Shown one piece after another: positions 55,151 through 63,718 of a stretch of 64,000 nt of DNA. The stretch comes from Deltaproteobacteria bacterium ADurb.Bin207 (lineage in GTDB: Bacteria; Myxococcota_A; Polyangia; Polyangiales; Polyangiaceae). The position numbers and the translations under genes are program-made. Location of the stretch: NCBI GenBank assembly GCA_002070115.1, contig MWCO01000024.1:1-64000 (forward strand), given 5' to 3'. The notes under the pieces are model-generated. The model was not told where the DNA came from. It ran no database searches and worked only from the letters and a program-made list of their open reading frames with translations. How positions within the stretch are numbered: the first letter of the stretch is position 1; every line of letters begins with the position of its first letter.

Positions 55151-57481
55151 TCAGGGCGTGGACGGCGGAAGAGGTTTCGTCCCCTCAGGGCGGGGTAGCA
55201 AATCCCAACTAAACCACTCGGTGCCGTAATCTGTTTGACTCGTCGCGCGCACGTGCGTGCTGAGCCATGCCCACGCCTCCTCGCCTCCAGGTTCCCAATA
55301 CGTGGCGGACGCGGCGCTTGCCGCCAAAAGTGGATAGTAATTGCTTCCCCCTGCCGTTTTTTGTGCCTCATAGGTGGATTGTGGAATCGCGTTGGCAATG
55401 TCCGCCCACGTGGGAAAGTAATTGCCGCTTACATCGGCAATGGGGGTCATGTACATACGACAAAGAACGGGGTCGTAGCCCGGATCGGTGAACTGCCCAT
55501 TGAGCACCGGTGCAAGCCATTTCAGCAGCGGTTCTGCAGGAAAGCCACGGTCTCGCGCCACACCGAGTTCAATAAGAAAGTAGTAATGCTGCCACAATGC
55601 CGTAATTCTCGAGGTCGTATTGGGGTCGAGTCCGTTCAATGAAGTCGATGCCAGGTCGATTCCTCGGTCAAAAATGTGCAAAGGCGAAGCTGTCACAGGA
55701 ATCGTATCGTGCCCATAAGCCCATTGCGGATGATTGGCGAGTGGCGTGCCCTGGATGTTCCGCTGTCCTTCCCACAAGGCAAAAGCGTCTTCGATGAGTT
55801 CGTGGAAGTAGGTTTTTTCAGGCGTTCCGTCGGGGGAAAGGAAAGCGGCATTGACGCGATTACGTATGACCCAGCCATTGCCTCGGATCTGGTCCTGAAT
55901 TCCACCGTAGCCGTTGAGGCCACGACCGTATTGCCCGTAGGGGTACGCCACGGTTTGTGCAGCAGCCCAGAGTTGGATCTGTTCGAGATAGAAATGATCA
56001 CCAGTGAGGATATACTGAGGTGAGAACGGATCGGGCTGGTGAGCACCATCCGCAACCCATGGAGTTTTGGGGGAAATTCTCGGGGTAGGCAAAATTCCGT
56101 GATAGTTCCCGTTGTTGTCCGGAAACCAGATGTCGGGATGGGCGTTGACCGAAATGGGCATTCCCAGACCCGGGATCGTCTTTTTGCGGTCGAATTTGGT
56201 TTGCTCATCGCCCTCACGCCAATGCAAAGGCCAGGAACCAGCGAGGTCGGCTTGCCCCAACGCTGCTTCCCGTGCTCGCGGGTCCCCCGTCCGAAGCCAA
56301 AGATTCGTCCAGGAAGGGTAGGGAGCGATCTCGGCACGCCCACCCGTGGTGGGCATGTAAGGGGTCCACATGCCCGTATCGAAAAGCTCCTTGTCAGCCG
56401 CCGACCAACTCGCTGCCAGGGCCGCGAGCCGCTCCTCGGGAACCGTCCGGGATGTGTCGAAGTTGGGCATGAATTGGCTTTGGGCTAGATAAGGAAGCCC
56501 GAAATCGATGAGCACGTTGCTCTCGGGAGCCGTGGGGATCCAGGCGACTTTCGTCCAGCGTGTGCCGAAATAATGGGGCACATTGGCACGAGTGTAAAAC
56601 GACTTGGGAGCAGTGGAACCGGTAGTCAACGCAAGGTCGTAAGCAACATCTTGTAGCGTCGTGGTATTCGCGTTCTCCCCAATGAAGCGAATGCGAACCT
56701 GATGGGTCCGAGGCCAGAAAGTCGCTTCGAAAATCGGACGTATGGAACGGTAGGTGTCGAAACCAAGGTCATATACCCGGCCTTTGGAATGATCGGCGAG
56801 GATCACGGTGGTGGCAATGGGGCCCGAAACCCAGGGGATTGCCTTGCCATCCGTGAGCATTTTGCGAGCAGAGGCGCTGACTGTCTGACCACCGCTCGTC
56901 AATGCCATCTGCGCATCGAAATCGAACACCGGATCGAGCATCTCGGCCGTGGTTAACGGCGTGTTGTCACTAGTCGACTGTTCGCCAAATTTCAGCGTCA
57001 TGGTGGCGTTGGGCTCCAGCGCATCGATGACGACCGACACGATGGCAAAACGGACGGAACCATCGGGCCAGCGTTGTTTGATATCCGTCTGGGTCGGGAT
57101 GGGCGTGTCATTGGCGTAAACAACAGGAAATGCCTTGATCTCGCCTTGCAGAAAGGGACGACCGAATTGGAATGGGTAGTTCGTGAGCGTTTGCGGGGAT
57201 TGGTTTCGCATGATAATTTGGTTTGAGGCTTCCACGGGCGGCTCCAGCGGGTTTCCCCCGCCCGTCCCACCGTTACCTCCCATACCGGCGGCTCCCCCGA
57301 CATTGGCAGTCCCTCCGCTGCCCCCGTCGACTGCAGCCCCGCCGGAGCCACCGTTGGCATTTCCCGCACTGCCGCCGGAACCAGAGACTCCAGGGGAGGA
57401 CTGCTCATCGGATCCACAACCGAACATCCCTAACGAAATTGCCAGAAAAGAAAGGATATACAACGACTTCTCGGTAACCAT
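55151..57481 (-). CDS. Large Gly-rich-linker lipoprotein, possible polysaccharide-active enzyme
   Basis: The 776-residue lipoprotein has lipobox-like MFGC (Cys22) and a Gly/Ser/Ala-rich spacer (34-77). The N-terminal domain (80-250) contains IKQRWPDGSVRFAIVSV, resembling the RIFT-barrel N-domain of PcRGLX/YetA-type rhamnogalacturonan lyases. The rest is rich in aromatic residues (PYPSWTNLWLRTGDPRAREA; QWAYGHDTIP) like an alpha/alpha-toroid, typical of polysaccharide lyases and glycosidases. The assignment is tentative. ATG 57481 follows AAGGAG. It diverges from a PilZ gene across a long intergenic region. Confidence 0.8.
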   Translation of the reverse strand: MVTEKSLYILSFLAISLGMFGCGSDEQSSPGVSGSGGSAGNANGGSGGAAVDGGSGGTANVGGAAGMGGNGGTGGGNPLEPPVEASNQIIMRNQSPQTLTNYPFQFGRPFLQGEIKAFPVVYANDTPIPTQTDIKQRWPDGSVRFAIVSVVIDALEPNATMTLKFGEQSTSDNTPLTTAEMLDPVFDFDAQMALTSGGQTVSASARKMLTDGKAIPWVSGPIATTVILADHSKGRVYDLGFDTYRSIRPIFEATFWPRTHQVRIRFIGENANTTTLQDVAYDLALTTGSTAPKSFYTRANVPHYFGTRWTKVAWIPTAPESNVLIDFGLPYLAQSQFMPNFDTSRTVPEERLAALAASWSAADKELFDTGMWTPYMPTTGGRAEIAPYPSWTNLWLRTGDPRAREAALGQADLAGSWPLHWREGDEQTKFDRKKTIPGLGMPISVNAHPDIWFPDNNGNYHGILPTPRISPKTPWVADGAHQPDPFSPQYILTGDHFYLEQIQLWAAAQTVAYPYGQYGRGLNGYGGIQDQIRGNGWVIRNRVNAAFLSPDGTPEKTYFHELIEDAFALWEGQRNIQGTPLANHPQWAYGHDTIPVTASPLHIFDRGIDLASTSLNGLDPNTTSRITALWQHYYFLIELGVARDRGFPAEPLLKWLAPVLNGQFTDPGYDPVLCRMYMTPIADVSGNYFPTWADIANAIPQSTYEAQKTAGGSNYYPLLAASAASATYWEPGGEEAWAWLSTHVRATSQTDYGTEWFSWDLLPRPEGTKPLPPSTP

Positions 57482-58018
57482 CGACGTCTCCTTCAGGTCT
57501 ATCCTCAAGCGTTGAGGCGCGAGAGGAAAGCACTGCTCATGCCAAGGGTGGACGAACCCAATCGAGGCGAAATGACCAGGCATCTGCGACATGAGTGACT
57601 CGACTTGGCATCGATAGACCATCGTCCTGGGTCGAGCTTGTCGCAGTCGTTGCCCAATCGACCCCTTTGATACAAGCAATTCACGAAAAATGCTCCGCTT
57701 CAGGGCGCCCGGACCCCCTTCATCCCGACTGCAGTGCCCATTTCCGCCCGCAAGGTCAGCACGTAGGATATTTATGCCTTCTCGACCTCCCCTACCGTCC
57801 AGAAAACAAAGAAAATCACGAAAAATATAAAGGTTGGACTACCGAACCGTGGGATGAGTTCAAGCTCCACCGGCCCAACCCCCGGTGCCTCGCTGCCTGC
57901 GATGCAATATGACGCCGGGCTGCGCCTCCTGACTCCAGTCTGTGCGTCGAGGGAAGCTTTCCTCCCGTATCAACCAAAAATTTGGCCCTTCCTGGCCCAT
58001 GCCTACCATCGCCCCATC
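57482..58018. other. Long divergent intergenic region
   Basis: This 537-base region lies between the lipoprotein and PilZ genes. Small frames exist, including an upstream extension of the PilZ frame from 57854, but none has convincing conservation or a ribosome binding site. No hairpin terminator or RNA was identified; promoters for both flanking genes must lie here. Confidence 0.4.
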
Positions 58019-58414
58019 ATGCATGCCGAAATCAACTCTTTGCCCGCTCCGCGCCCCCTTCCTTCCCGCCAGCTCCCAGGCGGAAAAAAACATGATGATT
58101 CCCCTCCCATCGTCGTGCAACTCCGCGAATTTTCAGAGGCAAACCTATACGCGGGCCTGAACGCAGACGAAGTGCTGGGTGTGTTTGTCCCCACCTATCG
58201 CCCATGGGCCGTCGGAACACTCGTGCCCGTAGCGCTGGATATTCCCGGACGCGACGACCCGCTGGTCGTCCACTCGGTGGTTCGATGGACGCGACAGGGG
58301 AATTCCGACACTTATCCCGGCGTTGGACTCGAGTTTTTGCACCTCGATGCCAAAGCAAAAAAACGGTTGTCACGATTCATTCTCACTCGAACACCCATGC
58401 TATTCGAAATATGA
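58019..58414 (+). CDS. Degenerate PilZ-like protein
   Basis: The 131-residue protein (from ATG 58019; an in-frame start at 57854 would add 55 residues without a recognised domain) contains the C-terminal half of a PilZ domain: GTLVPVALDIPGRD, VVRWTR and PGVGLEFLHL correspond closely to the protein at 34500-35390 (WIR, PGIGVEF). However, the Arg-rich motif and the DxSxGG element are replaced (ANLYAGLNADEVLGVFV), so c-di-GMP binding is doubtful. It may be a non-canonical PilZ partner protein. It lies 28 bases upstream of a small lipoprotein gene, and the two are probably co-transcribed. Confidence 0.72.
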   Translation: MHAEINSLPAPRPLPSRQLPGGKKHDDSPPIVVQLREFSEANLYAGLNADEVLGVFVPTYRPWAVGTLVPVALDIPGRDDPLVVHSVVRWTRQGNSDTYPGVGLEFLHLDAKAKKRLSRFILTRTPMLFEI

Positions 58415-58442
58415 GCGTTTGTTCCTCACCCAAAGGATTCGA

Positions 58443-58997
58443 ATGAGAACCCGTTTTTTCCCCTTGCTCCTGATGGTTGCCGTAGCGGTTAGTTGCCACG
58501 AAAAAGAGGATGCCTCCTCCGCTTCCGCCATCTCTTCCCACACCCCCGAGGCGCCAAACCCCTCATTATCCGTACCTCCCGTCATCCCCTCGACTTCCAA
58601 CTCCGCCGCCCCCGTTGCGGAACAGCTCAATACCGTCGCGCTCGAATTGCAAGAACTGACTTTCACTTCCGATGTGAACAATAAGGAACCCGTCGACGTG
58701 CTCCTCACCGCCGAAACCGGAAAACGCGTCTGGGTTCATCTCCGCTTGCGAAATCGTGGAGAAAACCCTCGAAAAATAATCGTCCAATTCACCGTCAACG
58801 GAGAGAAAAGGACGAAAGTCGAGCTGCAAGTCGATAAATCATGGTCCTATCGAACCTGGGCCTACAATACTCTTCGGGCTGGAGATAAAACAGGGAAAGT
58901 GCAGGTTACGGTGACCGACGACGAAGGTGTCAACCTTGCCGATACGAGCCTGCCCATCGCCAATAAGGCGCAAACCAAGGGATATGGCAAAAAGTAG
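58443..58997 (+). CDS. Small lipoprotein of unknown function
   Basis: The 184-residue lipoprotein has leader FFPLLLMVAVAVSC (Cys18) and a Ser/Pro-rich spacer (25-60). The mature domain (about 65-180) looks beta-rich, Ig-like, with alternating hydrophobic strands (VWVHLRLRNRGE, IIVQFTVNGEKRTKVELQV). No family was recognised. ATG 58443 follows AAAGGA with proper spacing, 28 bases after the PilZ stop. It is probably exported to the outer membrane. Confidence 0.75.
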   Translation: MRTRFFPLLLMVAVAVSCHEKEDASSASAISSHTPEAPNPSLSVPPVIPSTSNSAAPVAEQLNTVALELQELTFTSDVNNKEPVDVLLTAETGKRVWVHLRLRNRGENPRKIIVQFTVNGEKRTKVELQVDKSWSYRTWAYNTLRAGDKTGKVQVTVTDDEGVNLADTSLPIANKAQTKGYGKK

Positions 58998-59181
58998 TCT
59001 CGCTTCGCCAATATGCCTATCCGAATCCCGATATTTCCTCGATAAGAATACCGCGTAACATCATTTCTTCCCGGGACTCATTCTTCGGAACCGATAAAAA
59101 ATGTGTAATAACAAATAGTTGTACGGTTTCTGCCAGGATGGAAACCTTCTGGGCAACGAAGCGGCCTTCCTATCCCCTCCC

Positions 59182-60762
59182 TCATACCCAAAACGATAGA
59201 CCGAACATCACGAGCAACAGCCCCAAGGCCACGACAGGATACACCGTTGCGTAGACATGACTTGGGATTTTTTCCCGAAACTTATCCTGCAGGTTGATGA
59301 GAGCCGGCGTGTTCATGGCAACCGTCGGCAAAAGCGATAACACCGTCAACGGCCCATAACGGAAAAGCCGTCCTGCGAGCACGACCAACAGGGCTACGAA
59401 AAGAATTGGAGCGACCGCAAGGACGAAAAGGATAGAGCCGTATTCATCCCAGGACTGGACGAGACCGGTATAGGATTCATTGCCGATTTGCGCGAGAAAT
59501 AGAGGTAATCCTATTTGTGACATCAGACGCGTGGTGGGGCCGGATTGGCTCCAGACCATGGGACCAGTTCGGTGCAAGGCAGAGGTGATCAACGAAACGA
59601 CAAGCACCCCAAGGGCGGGTCCCAAACGCAGGGAACCCGCCGCGCCAAGCTGGATTGGCAGCGCGCCAAGCAAACCGCCCACGAAAATCACGAGCGCCGC
59701 CCGGGGAAACGCAAATGTCTCCAAACCATGCGCATCATCGCCAAACAACTGACGAAGATCGTCGATCCTATCGGCCGGAACACTCACCTGGATACGGTCC
59801 CCCCAGCGAAAACGAAAACCATGATGCGCACGAAGATTGATCCCCGCACGACGAATCCTCGTCACCGTCGCCCCGTAACGCTCACGTAACAATAGGTCTT
59901 CCAAACGTTTTTCGATGGCTCGCGGATTGGAGACGAAAAACTTGCGCACGACGATTTGCGCGCTGCTTGCGGGCAGGGGAGGGATACCACGCCCGACGCG
60001 CTTAATCGTGTTTTCGACGCCTTCCCGTGAGCCACTCACGTGGATCACGTCGTTTTTCATCAATACCGTATCGGCGGAAGCGGCAATGCTTGTTTTGTCG
60101 CGCGTGACCCACAGAACCTGACAGCCAAGACGAAGATCGCGCAGGGACTGGCCGAGGACCTCATCTTGCTCGACCAGCAGGGTAGCGGATTCGGAATGCT
60201 CCTGTTCGGCAGCCATCGTACGATTCCATTCGTCGAGTTCCCCGGTGATTCGTTTCTGGGAGAGGGCAAGCCAGATTTGAACGAGCACCATGATGAAAAC
60301 GGCACCTATCGGAGCAGAAACCGCGAACGCCGCCGACGCACCGCCTCCCCCCGCGGCTCCTTCGAGCAACGCCAAGGCGGCCCCGGAACCAAAAAATCCA
60401 GCGTAAGATCCGAGAGATACGAGCAAGGGGACCCCCAGCAAACGACCCAACGACACCACCCCTCCCATCGCCACCAGGATGATCCCAAACCCCACGGCCG
60501 CAAGCTGAAAGTCACGTCGATCCATGTTGCGAAGCGCCGGACCTGAGCGAACGCCGACGGTGTATAAAAACAGAAGCAAACCAAATAAGCCAAGGGCGGG
60601 AGAAAGCGTGACTCCAAAATGCGCTACGCCAACCCCAAGCAAAAGCATGGCCGCCACATCGAGGCGAATGCCATGGATCTGCAACCGACCCAGCATCGCC
60701 CCCGCGGCGATGACGGCCATGGTCGCAAGCAGTTCAGAAGACGCGGACATGCCGCGCCACAT
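59182..60762 (-). CDS. AspT/YidE/YbjL-family transporter with TrkA-C domains
   Basis: The 526-residue inner-membrane protein of the aspartate:alanine exchanger family has two membrane halves (about 1-170 and 360-526) separated by two TrkA-C-like regulatory domains (about 195-345, including VLGQSLRDLRLGCQVLWVTR and RWGDRIQVSVPADRIDD). Family landmarks are FLYTVGVRSGPAL near the start and FLAQIGNESY. AspT exchanges aspartate for alanine to generate proton-motive force in Tetragenococcus; most bacterial homologues have unknown substrates. It ends the leftward run after the ALDH-like gene, 60 bases away, and may form an operon with it. Confidence 0.87.
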   Translation of the reverse strand: MWRGMSASSELLATMAVIAAGAMLGRLQIHGIRLDVAAMLLLGVGVAHFGVTLSPALGLFGLLLFLYTVGVRSGPALRNMDRRDFQLAAVGFGIILVAMGGVVSLGRLLGVPLLVSLGSYAGFFGSGAALALLEGAAGGGGASAAFAVSAPIGAVFIMVLVQIWLALSQKRITGELDEWNRTMAAEQEHSESATLLVEQDEVLGQSLRDLRLGCQVLWVTRDKTSIAASADTVLMKNDVIHVSGSREGVENTIKRVGRGIPPLPASSAQIVVRKFFVSNPRAIEKRLEDLLLRERYGATVTRIRRAGINLRAHHGFRFRWGDRIQVSVPADRIDDLRQLFGDDAHGLETFAFPRAALVIFVGGLLGALPIQLGAAGSLRLGPALGVLVVSLITSALHRTGPMVWSQSGPTTRLMSQIGLPLFLAQIGNESYTGLVQSWDEYGSILFVLAVAPILFVALLVVLAGRLFRYGPLTVLSLLPTVAMNTPALINLQDKFREKIPSHVYATVYPVVALGLLLVMFGLSFWV

Positions 60763-60821
60763 AGGACAAGCTTGGCCCGTTGTCGACGGCGGTCTGCAGC
60801 TTTCTCGAATGTATCAAGTGC

Positions 60822-62318
60822 TCATGAGAGCCAACGCTTCGGATACAACACAAGCAAACGCAACAAGGCCATCAGCCTGCCCAACCATCCGCCGCTCTGA
60901 AGCCGGGCTGTTTCCACCAACATCCGCTGATACGTATCATCGTACGGATACCAACCAAGCTCTCGCGAACGCGTGCATCGGTCCACCAGCACGAGTTTCG
61001 AACACGAATGCTTGTCGAAATCAGACGACCCGCTCACGATCAAATCGAGGGTCCGTTCGGTCGTGGACCAAGGCATGCCCACGAGGGGCGACGGCACGCC
61101 GTGGTGATTCACGGTCCACACGTTTTCACGAAGCCCTTGGGCAATTTCTTGTCCCCGTTCGGCATGACGCGTCCACACACTGATGGTCGGCCCCAGAGCC
61201 GAGTTTTTCGCCAGTTCCAGCGCTTGCTTTTCATCCTTGACCACCACGAGGGACAATACGGGAGCCTTTTCGAACGAAGGCAGCCATGACACCTGTTCGA
61301 GCGCAACGCGAACTACGGTTGGCGGAAAGACATTCTGCTCCGGATCGGATTTGCCTCCAGCCAACACCGTGATGCCTTCGTTGTCGGTGGAAAGCTGCGT
61401 GAGAAGCGCCTGCGATCGTTGCTGAAGGGGAGGGGGGGCATGGTCGATTCCAGCTCGAAGCTCCTTCGTAAGCGTCGCGATCCGCTCCGCCAACGAATCG
61501 GCGATAGCTTGGTGAACGAAGACGTGGCCAAGCGAATGAACGCCTTGTCCCCCTTTGGCAAACGCCGCCCACACCAGCCCCCGCGCCGTGCGTTCGATCG
61601 AAGCGTCGTCCAAAACGACCGCCCCGGTTTTTCGCAACACCTCGACGAAACACGGGATGAAGTCGTGGGCACAGCAAACCGCAACGCGCTTCGCCGCGTC
61701 GAGCCCTCCGGAAAAAAATACCGCCGCGACTCCAGATTTAATTATAAATTCGCCTACTTCCGCGCCGCCGGGGACGACGAAAACCACATCCGCGGGCAGC
61801 AATCCCGACAACGATGATGCGATCAGATTGGTGGTTCGGGGCGTTCGTTCATCTGGTTTGAGCCATAGGGCGTTGCCGGAGAGCAGCGCGGGCAGGCCAT
61901 GGCGAATGGGCGAAAGCAGAGGCGATAGGGATGAGGTCAACACGGCCACGACACCCCGGGGCGCGCGTTCAATTCTTGCTGATTTTCGAGGCAATACGAG
62001 CGGATTGAATTCGAGAGGGGATGATTCGAGCAAGGATTCGGCTTGCAACGACCATTGATCGATGAGCCGGGCAGCGGGAAGGATTTCCAACGCAAGAGCG
62101 TCGGTGATAAGCATCCCGGTATCGTCGTGGATGGCTTGCGCGAATTGTTCCGCGCGTTCCAAAATGATGGTGCTGAGCGAACGCAATCGATGAGCACGGT
62201 CCACGGCGGATTTGGCTGCCCACAGCCCTTGGGCTTCGCGGGATCGGGCCAAGATCTCAACGCTATTTTGCGTGTTGATTTCGATGACGCACCGAGTGGC
62301 CTCGTCAGAGGTTGCCAT
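60822..62318 (-). CDS. Aldehyde-dehydrogenase-like protein lacking catalytic Cys and Asn
   Basis: The 498-residue protein has the ALDH fold: GNALWLKPDERTP (coenzyme-binding Lys retained), a Glu226 in FVEVLRK, and C-terminal GPTISVWTRHAERGQ. The catalytic Cys position is Val260 (AFAKGGQGVHSL), exactly 34 residues after Glu226, as Cys302 follows Glu268 in human ALDH2. The oxyanion Asn in PWN is replaced (LTSSLSPLLSP). Dehydrogenase activity is therefore unlikely. A regulatory or structural role is inference. ATG 62318 is chosen; GTG 62354 is an alternative. The AspT-like gene follows 60 bases downstream; the pair may be co-transcribed. Confidence 0.88.
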   Translation of the reverse strand: MATSDEATRCVIEINTQNSVEILARSREAQGLWAAKSAVDRAHRLRSLSTIILERAEQFAQAIHDDTGMLITDALALEILPAARLIDQWSLQAESLLESSPLEFNPLVLPRKSARIERAPRGVVAVLTSSLSPLLSPIRHGLPALLSGNALWLKPDERTPRTTNLIASSLSGLLPADVVFVVPGGAEVGEFIIKSGVAAVFFSGGLDAAKRVAVCCAHDFIPCFVEVLRKTGAVVLDDASIERTARGLVWAAFAKGGQGVHSLGHVFVHQAIADSLAERIATLTKELRAGIDHAPPPLQQRSQALLTQLSTDNEGITVLAGGKSDPEQNVFPPTVVRVALEQVSWLPSFEKAPVLSLVVVKDEKQALELAKNSALGPTISVWTRHAERGQEIAQGLRENVWTVNHHGVPSPLVGMPWSTTERTLDLIVSGSSDFDKHSCSKLVLVDRCTRSRELGWYPYDDTYQRMLVETARLQSGGWLGRLMALLRLLVLYPKRWLS

Positions 62319-62410
62319 GGGGGCCGGAGTGTAGCGGGTCGTGCGGGGAACCACAAATGAGGAACGGCTCCAAGAAGGAGCCGTTGCTACATCACGTTAC
62401 GAAGATTGGA

Positions 62411-63718
62411 TTACTTCACGTTCTTCGTGATCCACTCCATGCTGACGGACTTGGGACGGGTGATGGCGGTGCCGACGGCGCGGTTCCAGACGAGCTGGGA
62501 CAGCATGCCCATGGCGCGGGAGACGGAGAACAGGACGGTATAGTATTCGAATTCGGTGAGGCCGTAATGGTAGAGCAGGGCGCCGGAGCCGGCGTCGACG
62601 TTCGGCCAGAAGTTGGCGATGGGGCCTTTTCCGGCCTTGACGCGTTCGGCGGAATACTCTTCCAAGACCTTGGGAACGACGTTGAATACGCGGTCCACGG
62701 TCATGAAGACGGGGTCATTGGCGAGGTATTGTTTGCCGAATTTGTTGAAGCCGGTGAAGCGGGGGTCGGTGACGCGAAGCACGGCGTGGCCGTATCCGGG
62801 GACGACCTGTCCGGCGCGCAGGGTTTCGAAGGCGGTGTTGCGGATTTGCTCTTCGGTGGGGGTGCCGCCGAACTTTTCCATGAGTTCGAGGACCCAGCCC
62901 AGGCATTCCTGGTTGGCAAGACCGTGAAGGGGGCCCGCAAGGCCATTCAACCCCGCAGATACGGCGTAATAAGCGTCGGAGAGGGCCGAGCCGACGGTAT
63001 GGCAGGTGTTGGCGGAAACGTTGCCGCCTTCGTGGTCGCAGTGGAAGTGCAGGTACAGGCGCATCAGCTTGGCAAACTCGCCCGTGGGGTCAGAAATACC
63101 AAGCATATTCGCATAGTTAGCACCCCAGTCCAGACCTGGAGTCCAGTGGATATAATCACCTTTTTCATAGCGGAGACGATAGACCGCCGCCGCGAGGCCT
63201 GGCAGTCTCGCAAGCAAGGTCATCGAGTCGTCGAGCGTTGAAACCCAGTAGTCTTCCTTCTTCGTGCCTTTGGTGTAGGCGGCGCGGAAGGAACTCTCCT
63301 TTTCCATTACCAAAATGCCCGTGTTCAACATGCACATGGGATGGCTGTCCCGGGGCATGGCCTCGAGGACATCGTAGACGTATTGCGGGATCTGGGACCT
63401 TCGGTCCATCTCTTTTTGGTAGTTTTTGATGATCGGATCGTCGAGATCGTAGATTTTTCCGGTCAAGAGCAGGCAGAAGGTTTGCTCGGGCCATAGGTCC
63501 ATGATGTCGAGCAGTGGATAGCCACGGATAATCAGGCCTTTATCCGGTTCCACCACCGAGGTGTCGCAGATCATGCCTTTGATGCCGCGCATGCCACCGA
63601 ACGCCATCGTCACGGTCGCCTTCGAGAGCTCCTTATCACCGTATTCTTTGAGGATTTTGGCACGCTCGGTGCGCCATTGGGGAATGAGCTCCTGAAGTTT
63701 CTCTTGCAACGTTGCCAT
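62411..63718 (-). CDS. gltA: Citrate synthase, eukaryote (mitochondrial)-like type
   Basis: The 435-residue enzyme of the tricarboxylic acid cycle condenses acetyl-CoA with oxaloacetate. The catalytic set of pig heart citrate synthase is conserved: His in GPLHGLANQE, His in VPGYGHAVLR and Asp in NVDAGSGALL. HCDHEGGNVSANTCH and long N- and C-terminal regions match the eukaryotic type I enzyme more than the hexameric GltA of enterobacteria. Similar eukaryote-like forms are known from Geobacter. ATG 63718 follows AAGGAG. It lies alone, upstream of the ALDH-like gene on the same strand (92-base gap). Confidence 0.94.
   Translation of the reverse strand: MATLQEKLQELIPQWRTERAKILKEYGDKELSKATVTMAFGGMRGIKGMICDTSVVEPDKGLIIRGYPLLDIMDLWPEQTFCLLLTGKIYDLDDPIIKNYQKEMDRRSQIPQYVYDVLEAMPRDSHPMCMLNTGILVMEKESSFRAAYTKGTKKEDYWVSTLDDSMTLLARLPGLAAAVYRLRYEKGDYIHWTPGLDWGANYANMLGISDPTGEFAKLMRLYLHFHCDHEGGNVSANTCHTVGSALSDAYYAVSAGLNGLAGPLHGLANQECLGWVLELMEKFGGTPTEEQIRNTAFETLRAGQVVPGYGHAVLRVTDPRFTGFNKFGKQYLANDPVFMTVDRVFNVVPKVLEEYSAERVKAGKGPIANFWPNVDAGSGALLYHYGLTEFEYYTVLFSVSRAMGMLSQLVWNRAVGTAITRPKSVSMEWITKNVK

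Noticed and set aside
57595-57912. 105-codon plus-strand frame in the divergent intergenic region
   Set aside because: No ribosome site, no hydrophobic or conserved pattern, and it would overlap the start of the PilZ frame.
62312-63241. 309-codon plus-strand frame opposite citrate synthase
   Set aside because: Antisense to a gene with all catalytic residues; Gly/Val/Ala-rich shadow.
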